From NCBI GenBank assembly GCA_022793355.1, contig JAAWCR010000043.1, positions 1-24,313 of the forward strand: a stretch of DNA of 24,313 nt, written 5' to 3'. Below, piece after piece: positions 6,109 through 13,666 of this stretch (the first letter of the stretch is position 1; each line of letters opens with the position of its first letter). Made by a program: the position numbers and the translations under genes. Under the pieces are notes generated by a model. It had not been told where the DNA came from, did not search any database, and saw only the letters and a program-made list of their open reading frames with translations. This stretch comes from Lawsonibacter sp. (lineage in GTDB: Bacteria > Bacillota > Clostridia > Oscillospirales > Oscillospiraceae).

Positions 6109-8498
6109 AAGAATAAACTCCCAATCTGATACACCAGCAGGGACACCACATAGGCGCAGCCCATCTGCCAGGCGATGGAGAACCAGACCCATCGGCGGCT
6201 CTGCATCTCCTTAAAGAGGGTGGACACGGCGGCCACGCAGGGGACATACAGCAGAATAAACACCAGCATGGCGAAGGCGGACAGGGGAGTGAAGCCGGTC
6301 ATGGCAGCGGCTACCTCCCCGCTGGCAGCGGTGAGAGAGAAGCCATAGAACATGGACAGGGAGGAGACCACCATCTCCTTGGCAATCAGGCCGGTGAGCA
6401 GGGCCACGGCGGCCTGCCAGTGACCGAAGCCGCAGGGGGCGAAAACGGGGGCGATCACGCCGCCCAGGGCGCCCAGCATACTGTGGGTGGGGTCGTCCAC
6501 CATACGCAGGGAGAAGTCAAAGGATTGCAGCAGCCAGAGGACCATGGACATTAGTAAAATTAATGTACCAGCCTTGACAAGAAACCCCTTTACCTTTTGC
6601 CACACATGGGTGAGCATATTGCCGACGGACGGCAGGCGGTAAGGGGGCAGCTCCAGCACAAAGGGAGCGGGCTCCCCGGTGAAGAGGGTCTTTTTGAAGA
6701 ACAGCCCGGACAGAATGCCCACAATCATCCCCACAATGTACAGCCCAAAAACCACCAGCCCCGCCCAGGGGCCAAAGAAGGCGGCGGAAATCAGCCCATA
6801 GACGGGCAGCTTGGCGGAGCAGGACATGAAGGGCACCAGCAGGATGGTCATCCGCCGGTCCTTCTCGTTCTCCATGGTCCGTGCCCCCATGATGGCGGGC
6901 ACCGAACAGCCAAAGCCCATGAGCATGGGGATGAAGGCCTTGCCACTCAGCCCGAACCGGCGCAGAGCCCGGTCCATGATAAAGGCGGCCCGGGACATGT
7001 AGCCCGAATCCTCCAGAAAGGAGAGAAAGAGAAACAGCAGGGCGATCTGGGGCAGGAAGGTGAGCACGCCCCCCACCCCGGCGATGATGCCGTCGCACAC
7101 CAGGGAGATGAGGACATGAGACACCCCCGCCCCGGCCAGGGTGGGAGCCAGCCACTGAGACAGGGCGTCCATTCCTGCCCCCACCCCGTCGGACAGCCAG
7201 GAGCCAAAGGGGCCAAAGGTGACCACAAACATCCCCAGCATGGTACACAGGAACAGGGGGATGGCAAAGACCCGATGGGTGACCACCCGGTCAATCTTTT
7301 CGCTGAGGGTGCGCTCCCCGGGCACGCCGCCCCGGACCACCGACGCCTCCACCACCTTCTGTATGTACTGGTAGCGGCTGTCGGCGATGAGAGTCTCCCG
7401 GTCGCCCAGGTCGCTGGAGTTCTCATACTCCGCCACCAGGGCGTCCAGCCTCCTCTTGACCTCCTGCGGGAGGTTCAGCGCCTTCTCCACAATGGCATCC
7501 CCCTCCAGCAGCTTGATAGAGGCCCAATGGGCGGGAAGGCCGGCGGCGTAGGCGTAGTCGTGGAGCAGCTCACCCATGCGGTGGTGGATGTCGTGAGTAT
7601 AGTCGTCGTAAAGGTCGTCCGGCTCGATGGTCACCCCCAGGTGCATCTGCCGGTGGGCGGTGTGCATCAGCTCCTCAATGCCCTCGCCGGTGCGGGCGGT
7701 AATGGGAATCACCGGCACCCCCAGCTCTTTGGACAGCCGGGCCGCATCAATCCTGTCCCCCCGCTTTTCCACCTCGTCCATGAAGTTGAGGGCCAGCACG
7801 GTGGGCCGCTCCAGCTCCAGAAGCTGAACGGTAAGGTACAGGTTGCGTTCCAGGTTGGTGGCGTCCACAATGTCGATTACACAGTCGGGGCCCTCACCGA
7901 TGATGAAGTCCCGAGCTACAATCTCCTCCATGGAGTAGGGGGACAGGGAGTAGATGCCGGGCAGATCCACCACTGTTACCGTCCGGTCGCCGATGTGGGA
8001 GGTTCCCTCCTTCTTCTCCACCGTGACGCCGGGCCAGTTACCCACATACTGGTTGGAGCCGGTGAGGGCGTTGAAAAGGGTGGTTTTGCCGCAGTTGGGG
8101 TTGCCGGCCAGGGCAATGCGCATGGGCCGCCGGTCATGCTCTCCAGGGTCGTACCGGCCCCCGTGTTCGGCCAGCTCGTGCTCGTGGTCATGGAGCTGGC
8201 GGCGAGCAGTCTCCGGGTCATGGCGGGTCATAGCCGCCCGTGCGCTGCCGTCTCCCCGGGGGCGGGGCTGGCCCATAACAATCTGGGCGGCGTCCTCTTT
8301 CCGCAGGGACAGCTCATAGCCCCGGAGGGTGACCTCAATAGGGTCCCCCAGAGGGGCAATTTTGGTAACCCTCACCTCAGTGCCGGGGGTGAGCCCCATG
8401 TCCACCAGTCGGCGCTTCACCGTCCCTGATTTGTTGCCAATGGACAGGATCGTCCCGCTCTGACCAGGAGCGAGGTCCTCCAGGGTTCGTTTGTCCAT
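6105..8498 (-). CDS. feoB: FeoA-FeoB fusion, ferrous iron transporter
   Basis: This 797-residue protein imports Fe2+ across the cytoplasmic membrane. Residues 1-77 are a FeoA (SH3-like) domain, 78-124 form a linker with six histidines, and FeoB starts at about 126. The G domain shows G1 GNPNCGKT (132-139), G3 DLPG, G4 NFMD and G5 ITARTGEG. It is followed by the helical GDI-like segment and the membrane domain with the two gate regions, including GFGCSVPAIMGARTM and SCSAKLPVY, whose cysteines are conserved. The frame is open to 8537, but GGAAGGGGG precedes the ATG at 8498, and the promoter TATA box lies inside the extra stretch, so 8498 is the start. No feoC follows. It is the first gene of an operon with the SdpI-like and HAD genes. 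No clear Fur or DtxR box is visible around its promoter. Confidence 0.96.
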   Translation of the reverse strand: MDKRTLEDLAPGQSGTILSIGNKSGTVKRRLVDMGLTPGTEVRVTKIAPLGDPIEVTLRGYELSLRKEDAAQIVMGQPRPRGDGSARAAMTRHDPETARRQLHDHEHELAEHGGRYDPGEHDRRPMRIALAGNPNCGKTTLFNALTGSNQYVGNWPGVTVEKKEGTSHIGDRTVTVVDLPGIYSLSPYSMEEIVARDFIIGEGPDCVIDIVDATNLERNLYLTVQLLELERPTVLALNFMDEVEKRGDRIDAARLSKELGVPVIPITARTGEGIEELMHTAHRQMHLGVTIEPDDLYDDYTHDIHHRMGELLHDYAYAAGLPAHWASIKLLEGDAIVEKALNLPQEVKRRLDALVAEYENSSDLGDRETLIADSRYQYIQKVVEASVVRGGVPGERTLSEKIDRVVTHRVFAIPLFLCTMLGMFVVTFGPFGSWLSDGVGAGMDALSQWLAPTLAGAGVSHVLISLVCDGIIAGVGGVLTFLPQIALLFLFLSFLEDSGYMSRAAFIMDRALRRFGLSGKAFIPMLMGFGCSVPAIMGARTMENEKDRRMTILLVPFMSCSAKLPVYGLISAAFFGPWAGLVVFGLYIVGMIVGILSGLFFKKTLFTGEPAPFVLELPPYRLPSVGNMLTHVWQKVKGFLVKAGTLILLMSMVLWLLQSFDFSLRMVDDPTHSMLGALGGVIAPVFAPCGFGHWQAAVALLTGLIAKEMVVSSLSMFYGFSLTAASGEVAAAMTGFTPLSAFAMLVFILLYVPCVAAVSTLFKEMQSRRWVWFSIAWQMGCAYVVSLLVYQIGSLFL

Positions 8499-8525
8499 AT
8501 GTATTCCCCCTTCCTTTTCCGGAAT

Positions 8526-8554
8526 ATTGTATCGCACGGCGGGAACGTTTTCAA
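8526..8554 (-). promoter_or_regulatory. Sigma-A promoter of the feoAB operon
   Basis: On the minus strand TTGAAA (8549-8554) is followed after 17 bp by TACAAT (8526-8531). The start would be near 8519, about 20 nt before the ATG, so the leader contains little more than the ribosome site. Confidence 0.75.
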
Positions 8555-8574
8555 GAGCTTGGCCCCGAAAGGAC

Positions 8575-8601
8575 AGAAAAATTCCCTGGCGGCGGCCAGG
8601 G
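8575..8601 (-). terminator. Leftward terminator upstream of the feoAB promoter
   Basis: A perfect 7-bp GC-rich stem with a GGCG loop (8584-8590 with 8595-8601) is followed on the minus strand by AATTTTT. It sits just upstream of the feoAB promoter and would insulate it from leftward read-through. No protein gene ends directly before it. Confidence 0.55.
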
Positions 8602-8615
8602 TGGAGAATCCCGCC

Positions 8616-8644
8616 TTGACAAAGGACCTGGGCGGTGATATATT
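8616..8644 (+). promoter_or_regulatory. Orphan consensus sigma-A promoter, rightward
   Basis: TTGACA (8616-8621), a 17-bp spacer and TATATT (8639-8644) form a near-perfect promoter reading to the right. The first plus-strand protein gene starts only at 9157, and a terminator lies at 8703-8733. It therefore points to an RNA rather than a protein gene. Confidence 0.65.
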
Positions 8645-8650
8645 AACAAT

Positions 8651-8733
8651 CAGAAGGCGCTGGCCGCAAGACGGTTCAGCCCGTTGGGTTTTGGTTTAAA
8701 CGAAAACCGTCACCGTTGCGGGGTGGCGGTTTT
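8651..8733 (+). ncRNA. Candidate small non-coding RNA
   Basis: This is the predicted transcript from the orphan promoter to the end of the bidirectional terminator hairpin, about 83 nt. No reading frame with a ribosome site lies within it. GGTTTT at 8687-8692 can pair with AAAACC at 8703-8708, and the same AAAACC forms the base of the terminator stem, so the two structures exclude each other as in an attenuator. I do not recognise a named RNA family. The call rests on promoter, structure and absence of a gene. Confidence 0.4.
8703..8733. terminator. Bidirectional terminator-like hairpin
   Basis: AAAACCGTCACC (8703-8714) pairs with GGTGGCGGTTTT (8722-8733) with one G-T pair and a 7-nt loop. 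The A and T tracts at its ends make it work in either direction. It would end the candidate RNA on the plus strand. Confidence 0.55.
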
Positions 8734-8775
8734 CAGCGTTTTATACGTATCGTTACGGTGAGACCGAAAATATGA

Positions 8776-8808
8776 AACGTGCGTCCTAATTGTGCGGGGC
8801 GCACGTTC
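8776..8808. repeat. Inverted repeat, function unknown
   Basis: An 8-bp perfect inverted repeat, AACGTGCG and CGCACGTT, is separated by 16 bp. There is no T tract, so it is not a terminator. It could be a protein-binding site or an RNA stem between the candidate RNA and the ribbon-helix-helix gene. Confidence 0.35.
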
Positions 8809-8819
8809 AATCACTATGG

Positions 8820-8850
8820 CAAAAAAATTCCCCGGCCCGGGCCGGGGAAT
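8820..8850 (-). terminator. Terminator of the ribbon-helix-helix gene
   Basis: A perfect 24-bp palindrome (8827-8850) centred on CCCGGG is followed on the minus strand by a run of seven T. It directly abuts and overlaps the stop codon of the small leftward gene. Confidence 0.85.
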
Positions 8851-9038
8851 CATTCATCCTCCTGTAAACAGGATTCTATCATACTGATTACTACGTTGTT
8901 AAAACTAGTGTCGTTGTTTTTTGCAATTTCGTCAATTTGAGAAACAAGTGTTTCGGAGATATATAACGTCTTATACGTTCGCTTTATACGACTTTTATTA
9001 TTCTTTATCTGAAAAGACATGGATATCCCCCATTCCAT
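8850..9038 (-). CDS. Small ribbon-helix-helix DNA-binding protein
   Basis: This 62-residue protein fits the ribbon-helix-helix (CopG/Arc-like) fold. A short strand (KTLYISETLVSQI, about 24-36) is followed by helix-turn-helix-like segments with the typical IDEIAKNNDTSFNNVVISMIESCL pattern. Such proteins dimerise through the strand and repress promoters, often their own or those of toxin-antitoxin or plasmid modules. Two starts are possible: ATG at 9038, or ATG at 9020 after a GGGG-rich stretch; the ribbon-helix-helix core is unaffected. The gene is markedly AT-rich beside its GC-rich neighbours, which suggests recent transfer. A perfect 12-bp inverted repeat lies between it and a divergent gene of unknown function, and is the obvious candidate operator. 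No toxin is recognisable. Confidence 0.65.
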   Translation of the reverse strand: MEWGISMSFQIKNNKSRIKRTYKTLYISETLVSQIDEIAKNNDTSFNNVVISMIESCLQEDE

Positions 9039-9068
9039 GTCCTATTCTAATATATAGTATTTCTTATT

Positions 9069-9107
9069 CCTACATTAGAATTCTTTATTAGAAATTTCTA
9101 ATGTAGG
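9069..9107. promoter_or_regulatory. Large inverted-repeat operator between divergent genes
   Basis: CCTACATTAGAA (9069-9080) and TTCTAATGTAGG (9096-9107) form a perfect 12-bp inverted repeat. The spacer contains a further TTCT/AGAA pair, so ATTAGAA/TTCTAAT elements recur across the site. It covers the space between the two divergent starts and abuts the -35 zone of the rightward gene. It is a likely binding site of the ribbon-helix-helix protein (inference). Confidence 0.6.
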
Positions 9108-9123
9108 TTAAAGCAAGCCAGTG

Positions 9124-9132
9124 TGCTAAAAT
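9124..9132 (+). promoter_or_regulatory. Extended -10 promoter of the 121-residue gene
   Basis: TGCTAAAAT forms an extended -10 box 25 bp before the ATG. No good -35 hexamer is present. The -35 position would fall on the right arm of the inverted repeat, which fits repression by a bound protein. Confidence 0.5.
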
Positions 9133-9156
9133 GCACTCAGACAGGGGGGAACAACG

Positions 9157-9522
9157 ATGGAGCAAGAAGAATACTGGAAAGATTTTATAGCGCTGATAAG
9201 CAGCCGGCCCGGATATAAAGGATATCGTCACTGCGAGGACCCGGAGGAAGCAGCCCTGCGGTCGGAGCTATTGGGTCTGCTCCTCCGGTTTAACTTACGT
9301 TACGAAGAGGCAAAAAAGCTCCCCATGCCGGCGGAAATGACGGAAGTACACCTCACCCGCGCCTCTCTGCACATCGACCAGCGCATCGCCTTCTACGACT
9401 TTTTGGAAACCCTTTTCGAAAACTTTCTGCACGACAAGGAGCACGAAAATATGCGCCTGCTCTTCTCCTTCCTGGATTTTTATACCCGGCTTCTGGAGTG
9501 TGAGCTGCAATACGCCCAATAA
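9157..9522 (+). CDS. Uncharacterised 121-residue protein
   Basis: I do not recognise a family. The protein is acidic, soluble and predicted to be almost all helix, with aromatic-rich helices in its second half (DFLETLFENFLHDKEHENMRLLFSFLDFYTRLLECEL). It has no signal peptide, membrane segment or catalytic motif that I can name. A strong AGGGGGG ribosome site precedes the ATG and a good terminator follows the stop, so it is a real monocistronic gene. It is transcribed divergently from the ribbon-helix-helix gene across a shared inverted repeat and is probably controlled by it. Its GC content is higher than that of its partner. Confidence 0.75.
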   Translation: MEQEEYWKDFIALISSRPGYKGYRHCEDPEEAALRSELLGLLLRFNLRYEEAKKLPMPAEMTEVHLTRASLHIDQRIAFYDFLETLFENFLHDKEHENMRLLFSFLDFYTRLLECELQYAQ

Positions 9523-9546
9523 ACTGAATTTACGAACTGTCAGCGC

Positions 9547-9580
9547 AAAAGCGCGTCCCGCTGCCGGGACGCGCTTTTTA
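9547..9580. terminator. Bidirectional terminator between convergent genes
   Basis: A 14-bp stem (AAAA plus ten GC-rich pairs, 9547-9560 with 9565-9578, loop CTGC) is followed by T on the plus strand and by T on the minus strand. It serves the rightward 121-residue gene and the leftward glucan phosphorylase gene. Confidence 0.9.
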
Positions 9581-9591
9581 TATACAGCCTG

Positions 9592-11871
9592 TTATTTCAG
9601 TTTCCAGATATCCCGGTTGTACTGCTCAATGGTCCGGTCGGAGGAGAAGTAACCGGATTTGGCGATATTGACCAGCATCTTTTTCGCCCAGGCGCGGCGG
9701 TCGCCGTAGTCCTGAACGGCCTGCTCCTTCACAGTGATGTAGTCCTCTACATCCAGCAGGGCCATAAACCAGTCCTTATATTTCATGTCCTTCCACAGTG
9801 CGGACAGCTCCGCCGGGTCGCCGATGGCCAGCAGCTCGGGGGAGACGATGAAGTCCACCAGCTGCTCCACTGCCGGGCGGTGGTAGTAGTCCAAGGGGCG
9901 GTAGCCCCGTCCGTCGGGCTCGCCGCCCTTGTACAGGCCAATCACCGTGTCGCTCTTCTGTCCGAAGGTATAGATATTCTCCTCCCCCACCAGCTGGGCA
10001 ATCTCCACGTTGGCCCCATCCAGGGTGCCCAAAGTAACCGCGCCGTTGGCCATGAACTTCATGTTGCCGGTGCCGCTGGCCTCCTTGGAGGCCAGGGAAA
10101 TCTGCTCGGAGATATCGCAGGCGGGAATCAGCCGCTCCGCCCAGGTGACGTTGTAGTTCTCCACCATCGCCACCCGCAGCCAGGGCCGGACCTGCGGGTC
10201 CTGATCAATGAGCTTTTGCAGGCAGAGGATCAGATGAATAATCCGCTTCGCCATGACATAGGCGGGGGCCGCCTTGGCGCCGAAAATCACGGTCACCGGC
10301 CGTTCTGGCAGCTTGCCGGCCTTGATCTCCAGATACTTGTGGATGATATACAGGGCATTCATCTGCTGCCGCTTATACTCGTGGAGCCGCTTGACCTGAA
10401 TGTCAAAGACGGACTGGGGGTCCAGCTCGATGTGCTGGGTGGCCCACAACACCCTGCACAGCTGATCCTTGTTGTGCTGTTTCACCGCCAGCAGCCGGTC
10501 CAGAACGGCCTCGTCCGCCTGGAACTCCAGCAGCTTTTCCAGCACCCTTCCGTCCTGCCGCCAGTCTGGGCCGACGCAGTCATCAATCAGGTCGGTTAGC
10601 TGGGGGTCGCAGGCCTCCAGCCAGCGGCGGAAGGTGACGCCGTTGGTCTTGTTGTTAAACTTCTCCGGGTAGATGTCGTAGAAGGGTTTCAGCTCGGAAT
10701 TTTTCAAAATCTCTGTGTGGAGGGCGGCCACGCCGTTCACCGAGAAGCCGCAGTGGATATCCATATGGGCCATGTGGACCCGGTTTTCCTCGTCCAGAAT
10801 GGCTACCTTGGGGTCGGGGTGGGCCTCTTTCATCCGGCGGTCCAGCTCCCGGATGATGGGCACCAGCTGCGGAGCCGCCTTCTCAAGGAACGAAATGGGC
10901 CACTTCTCCAAGGCCTCGGCCAGGATGGTGTGGTTGGTGTAGGCACAGGTGCGGCGCACCTGTGCCAGGGCGTCGTCGAAAGACATTCCCCTGCCGGTGA
11001 GCAGGCGAATCAGCTCTGGAATAACCATAGAGGGGTGGGTATCATTGATTTGAATCACCACATGGTCGGCCAGGGTATCCAGCGAATACCCCCGGCCCTC
11101 CAGCTCAGCCAGAATGAGCTGAGCTCCGGCAGACACCATGAAATACTGCTGATACACCCGGAGCAGCCGGCCGGCCTCGTCGCTGTCATCGGGGTAGAGG
11201 AAGGAGGTGAGCCGGTGGGCGATGTCCGTCTTGTCAAAGTCGATGCCCACCCAGGGCTGGCCGGCGGGCTCGGTCACGTCGAAGAGGTGCAGGCGGTTGG
11301 CAAAGCCGTTGCCCGCGCCGGGAATGGCGATGTCGTAGAGCACCGCCTTCAGGTCAAAACCGCCAAAGGGGACATCGAAGGACATCCCTGTGGGGATCAG
11401 CCAGCTGTTCGCCTCCATCCAGGGGTCCGGTTCCTCGGTCTGGCGGCCCTGGTCGAATCGCTGCTTAAACAGGCCGTAGTGATAATTCAGGCCCACACCG
11501 TCGCCGGGCAGGCCCAAGGCGGCGATGGAATCCAGAAAACAGGCGGCCAGGCGGCCCAGGCCGCCGTTGCCCAGGGAGGGCTCGGGTTCCATTGATTCGA
11601 TGACCCCCAGGTCCCGGCCCAAATCGGCCAGCAGCTCCTTCACCTCGCCGTGGAGCCCTAGGGCCAGCAGATTGTTGCTCAGCAGCTTACCCATGAGGAA
11701 CTCGGCAGAGAAGTAGTAGAGCTTCCGCTCCCCGGCGGGGGCAGGGCGGTTCTGTGCCAGGTGGCCGGTGAGAATCAGCAGCGCCTCATAGAGCTGGTGG
11801 TCGTCACACTGGTCGGGCGCGCAGCCAAAGCGTGCCTGGGTGGTCTGGAAAAGCTGTTCTTTCAGTTGCAT
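9592..11871 (-). CDS. glgP: Glycogen/maltodextrin alpha-glucan phosphorylase
   Basis: This 759-residue cytoplasmic GT35 enzyme phosphorolyses alpha-1,4-glucans to glucose-1-phosphate. It carries the N-terminal KLYYFSAEFLMGKLL and GNGGLGRLAACFLDS blocks. The pyridoxal-phosphate site EASGTGNMKFMANGAVTLGTLDGANVEI is complete, with the Schiff-base lysine at K605. The length is slightly below E. coli GlgP/MalP (about 800-815). The frame is open further upstream to 11946, but AAGGAG lies 9 nt before the ATG at 11871, which I take as the start. It lies 90 bp downstream of malQ with no terminator between them, so the two are probably co-transcribed. With the upstream transporter this indicates use of imported maltodextrins and perhaps of stored glycogen; it could equally be annotated malP. 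Confidence 0.96.
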   Translation of the reverse strand: MQLKEQLFQTTQARFGCAPDQCDDHQLYEALLILTGHLAQNRPAPAGERKLYYFSAEFLMGKLLSNNLLALGLHGEVKELLADLGRDLGVIESMEPEPSLGNGGLGRLAACFLDSIAALGLPGDGVGLNYHYGLFKQRFDQGRQTEEPDPWMEANSWLIPTGMSFDVPFGGFDLKAVLYDIAIPGAGNGFANRLHLFDVTEPAGQPWVGIDFDKTDIAHRLTSFLYPDDSDEAGRLLRVYQQYFMVSAGAQLILAELEGRGYSLDTLADHVVIQINDTHPSMVIPELIRLLTGRGMSFDDALAQVRRTCAYTNHTILAEALEKWPISFLEKAAPQLVPIIRELDRRMKEAHPDPKVAILDEENRVHMAHMDIHCGFSVNGVAALHTEILKNSELKPFYDIYPEKFNNKTNGVTFRRWLEACDPQLTDLIDDCVGPDWRQDGRVLEKLLEFQADEAVLDRLLAVKQHNKDQLCRVLWATQHIELDPQSVFDIQVKRLHEYKRQQMNALYIIHKYLEIKAGKLPERPVTVIFGAKAAPAYVMAKRIIHLILCLQKLIDQDPQVRPWLRVAMVENYNVTWAERLIPACDISEQISLASKEASGTGNMKFMANGAVTLGTLDGANVEIAQLVGEENIYTFGQKSDTVIGLYKGGEPDGRGYRPLDYYHRPAVEQLVDFIVSPELLAIGDPAELSALWKDMKYKDWFMALLDVEDYITVKEQAVQDYGDRRAWAKKMLVNIAKSGYFSSDRTIEQYNRDIWKLK

Positions 11872-11961
11872 AACACACATCTCCTTGTGGTGGGATTCGA
11901 TTGCAGGGTCGGCCTGCGGCCGCCCGTTGAATACATTGTGCCGCATGGAGGACGGGCAGTT

Positions 11962-13476
11962 CTATTTGGGCCTTTTGGCCTTCGCAGCTGGCTTTTTGGG
12001 CAGACGCTGATATACCCGCATCTCCCGGTGCAGCCGTTTGGAGAGCGTTTCATCAAAGGTGCCGGGCAGTGCCCGCCACTTCCAATTGTTCCCAATGGTG
12101 GAAGGGATATTCATCCGGGCCTCGCTGCCCAGACCCAGCAGATCCTGAAACTGCATCACCGCCAGGTCGGCGGGTGAGGCCCAGGCCGAACGCATCATCC
12201 CCCAGTGATACCCCTCCCGTTTGGACAGGCGGAGATAGGCCTTCGCATAGGACACATCCTTTTTGGGCGCGGTTGCCATCCAGCCCAAAATGGTGTCATT
12301 GTCGTGGGTGCCGGCGTAGACTACGCAGTGGGTGGGGTAACGGTGGGGCAGATAATCACTCTCCCCATCCCGGCTGTCGAAGGCGAACTCCAGAATTTTC
12401 ATCCCGGGATAGCCGGAGGCTTTGAGCAGCTTGTGCACCGAGGGAGTGAGGAAGCCCAGGTCCTCGGCGATAATATCCTTTTTGCCCAGGGTCTTGTTTA
12501 CCGCCTTGAAAAAGTCGATGCCCGGGCCGGGTCTCCATTTGCCGTTGCGGGCGGTGGTGTCCCCGTAGGGGATGGCGTAATAGGAGTCAAAGCCCCGGAA
12601 GTGGTCAATGCGCAGGGTGTCGTACAGCTTAAACTGGAAAGAGATGCGCCGCAGCCACCAGGTGTAATTATCCGCCTTCATCCGCTCCCAGTCGAAGAGG
12701 GGGTTGCCCCACAGCTGACCGTCGGCGGAGAAGCCGTCAGGGGGGCACCCGGCCACCTCGGTGGGCAGGCCGTTCCCATCCAGCTGGAACTGCTCCGGAT
12801 TGGCCCAAACATCAGCGCTGTCCCCGGAGACATAGATGGGCAAGTCGCCAACGATGGAGATGCCCAAGCCGTTGGCATATTTTTTCCAGTCGTTCCACTG
12901 CTGGAAGAACAGATACTGCACAGCCTTCCAGAAGTTTACCTCACCGGCCAGCTCCTCCCGAACGTTTGCCAGCGCGGCGGGCTCACGCAGCCGCAGCTCC
13001 TCGGGCCACTGGAACCAGGATATACCGCCGTGCTTATCCTTCAGGGCCATGAACAGGGCGTAGTCCTCCAGCCACTCCCCTTGCTCCTGACAGAACAGGG
13101 CAAAGTCGGGCCGGCTCTGATTCAGCAGCCGGTCACAGGCCTTGTGGAGGACCGGATAGCGGGTCTCATACAGCAAGCCGTAGTCCACATATTCCGGACT
13201 GCTCCCCCAGTCCAGGTCCTGAAACTCCGAGGGCTCCAGCAGGCCGTCTCCGGCCAGGGTATCCAGGTCGATGAAGTAGGGGTTGCCGGCAAAGGAGGAG
13301 AAGGACTGATAGGGGGAATCGCCATAGCTGGTGGGGCCCACGGGGAGGAGCTGCCAGCAGCTCTGCCCCCCCGCCGCCAGAAAATCCGCGAACTTCCACG
13401 CCTCCGCCCCCAACGTACCGATGCCGTATGGGGAGGGCAGGGAGGAAATGGGCATTAAAATTCCTGCTTTTCTCAC
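11962..13476 (-). CDS. malQ: 4-alpha-glucanotransferase (amylomaltase)
   Basis: This 504-residue GH77 enzyme transfers alpha-1,4-glucan segments between maltodextrins, making longer chains for the phosphorylase and releasing glucose. The N-terminus RKAGILMPISSLPSPYGIGTLG is diagnostic. The catalytic nucleophile lies in LRIDHFRGFDSYY, the acid/base glutamate in IIAEDLGFLTP, and the third carboxylate in AGTHDNDTILGW. The start is a GTG at 13476, seven bases after AAAGGTGAT; the frame is open for 12 more codons with no better site. The C-terminus ends in a basic tail (KKPAAKAKRPK) outside the barrel. It precedes glgP in the same direction. A MITE-like repeat separates it from lacI; I found no convincing sigma-A promoter in between, so its transcription source is unclear. 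Confidence 0.96.
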   Translation of the reverse strand: MRKAGILMPISSLPSPYGIGTLGAEAWKFADFLAAGGQSCWQLLPVGPTSYGDSPYQSFSSFAGNPYFIDLDTLAGDGLLEPSEFQDLDWGSSPEYVDYGLLYETRYPVLHKACDRLLNQSRPDFALFCQEQGEWLEDYALFMALKDKHGGISWFQWPEELRLREPAALANVREELAGEVNFWKAVQYLFFQQWNDWKKYANGLGISIVGDLPIYVSGDSADVWANPEQFQLDGNGLPTEVAGCPPDGFSADGQLWGNPLFDWERMKADNYTWWLRRISFQFKLYDTLRIDHFRGFDSYYAIPYGDTTARNGKWRPGPGIDFFKAVNKTLGKKDIIAEDLGFLTPSVHKLLKASGYPGMKILEFAFDSRDGESDYLPHRYPTHCVVYAGTHDNDTILGWMATAPKKDVSYAKAYLRLSKREGYHWGMMRSAWASPADLAVMQFQDLLGLGSEARMNIPSTIGNNWKWRALPGTFDETLSKRLHREMRVYQRLPKKPAAKAKRPK

Positions 13477-13535
13477 GTTGAGATCACCTTTCTTGTACAC
13501 TTTTCGGCTCAAAATGGGAAAGGACTCAGGTCATT

Positions 13536-13564
13536 GCCAAAAGGCCCCCTTGTAAAAGGGGGCC
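13536..13564 (-). terminator. Terminator-like hairpin after lacI
   Basis: A perfect 9-bp stem (13543-13551 with 13556-13564, loop of 4) is followed on the minus strand by TTTTGG. It is also the left end of the MITE-like element. It should stop most lacI transcription before malQ. Confidence 0.55.
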
Positions 13565-13666
13565 GCCGAAAGGCGGTATTGGGGGGATTCCACACTGCCA
13601 ACCAAACGCTTGCGGTTGGAATCCCCCGCCGCTTTGTGGTCTCCCCCCATCAGCAAGGGGGACTTT
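13540..13666. mobile_element. MITE-like small repeat element
   Basis: The 127-bp stretch is bounded by a 13-bp terminal inverted repeat, AAAGGCCCCCTTG (13540-13552) and CAAGGGGGACTTT (13654-13666), with one mismatch. Inside it are several stem-loops: CCGCC-GAAA-GGCGG (13563-13576), GGGGGATTCCA paired with TGGAATCCCCC (13582-13592 with 13617-13627), and a C6/G5 hairpin at the right end. There is no coding capacity. This is the build of a miniature inverted-repeat element. Its right end reaches into lacI and supplies that gene's last codons and stop. Confidence 0.55.

Noticed and set aside
6597..8429. A 610-codon open frame on the plus strand
   Set aside because: It lies wholly opposite feoB, has an implausible composition (Gly, His, Gln, Pro) and no ribosome site; it is a mirror of high-GC codon use.
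8499..8615. Fur or DtxR box controlling feoAB
   Set aside because: I looked around the promoter for a 19-bp Fur-like or DtxR-like palindrome and found none convincing by eye.
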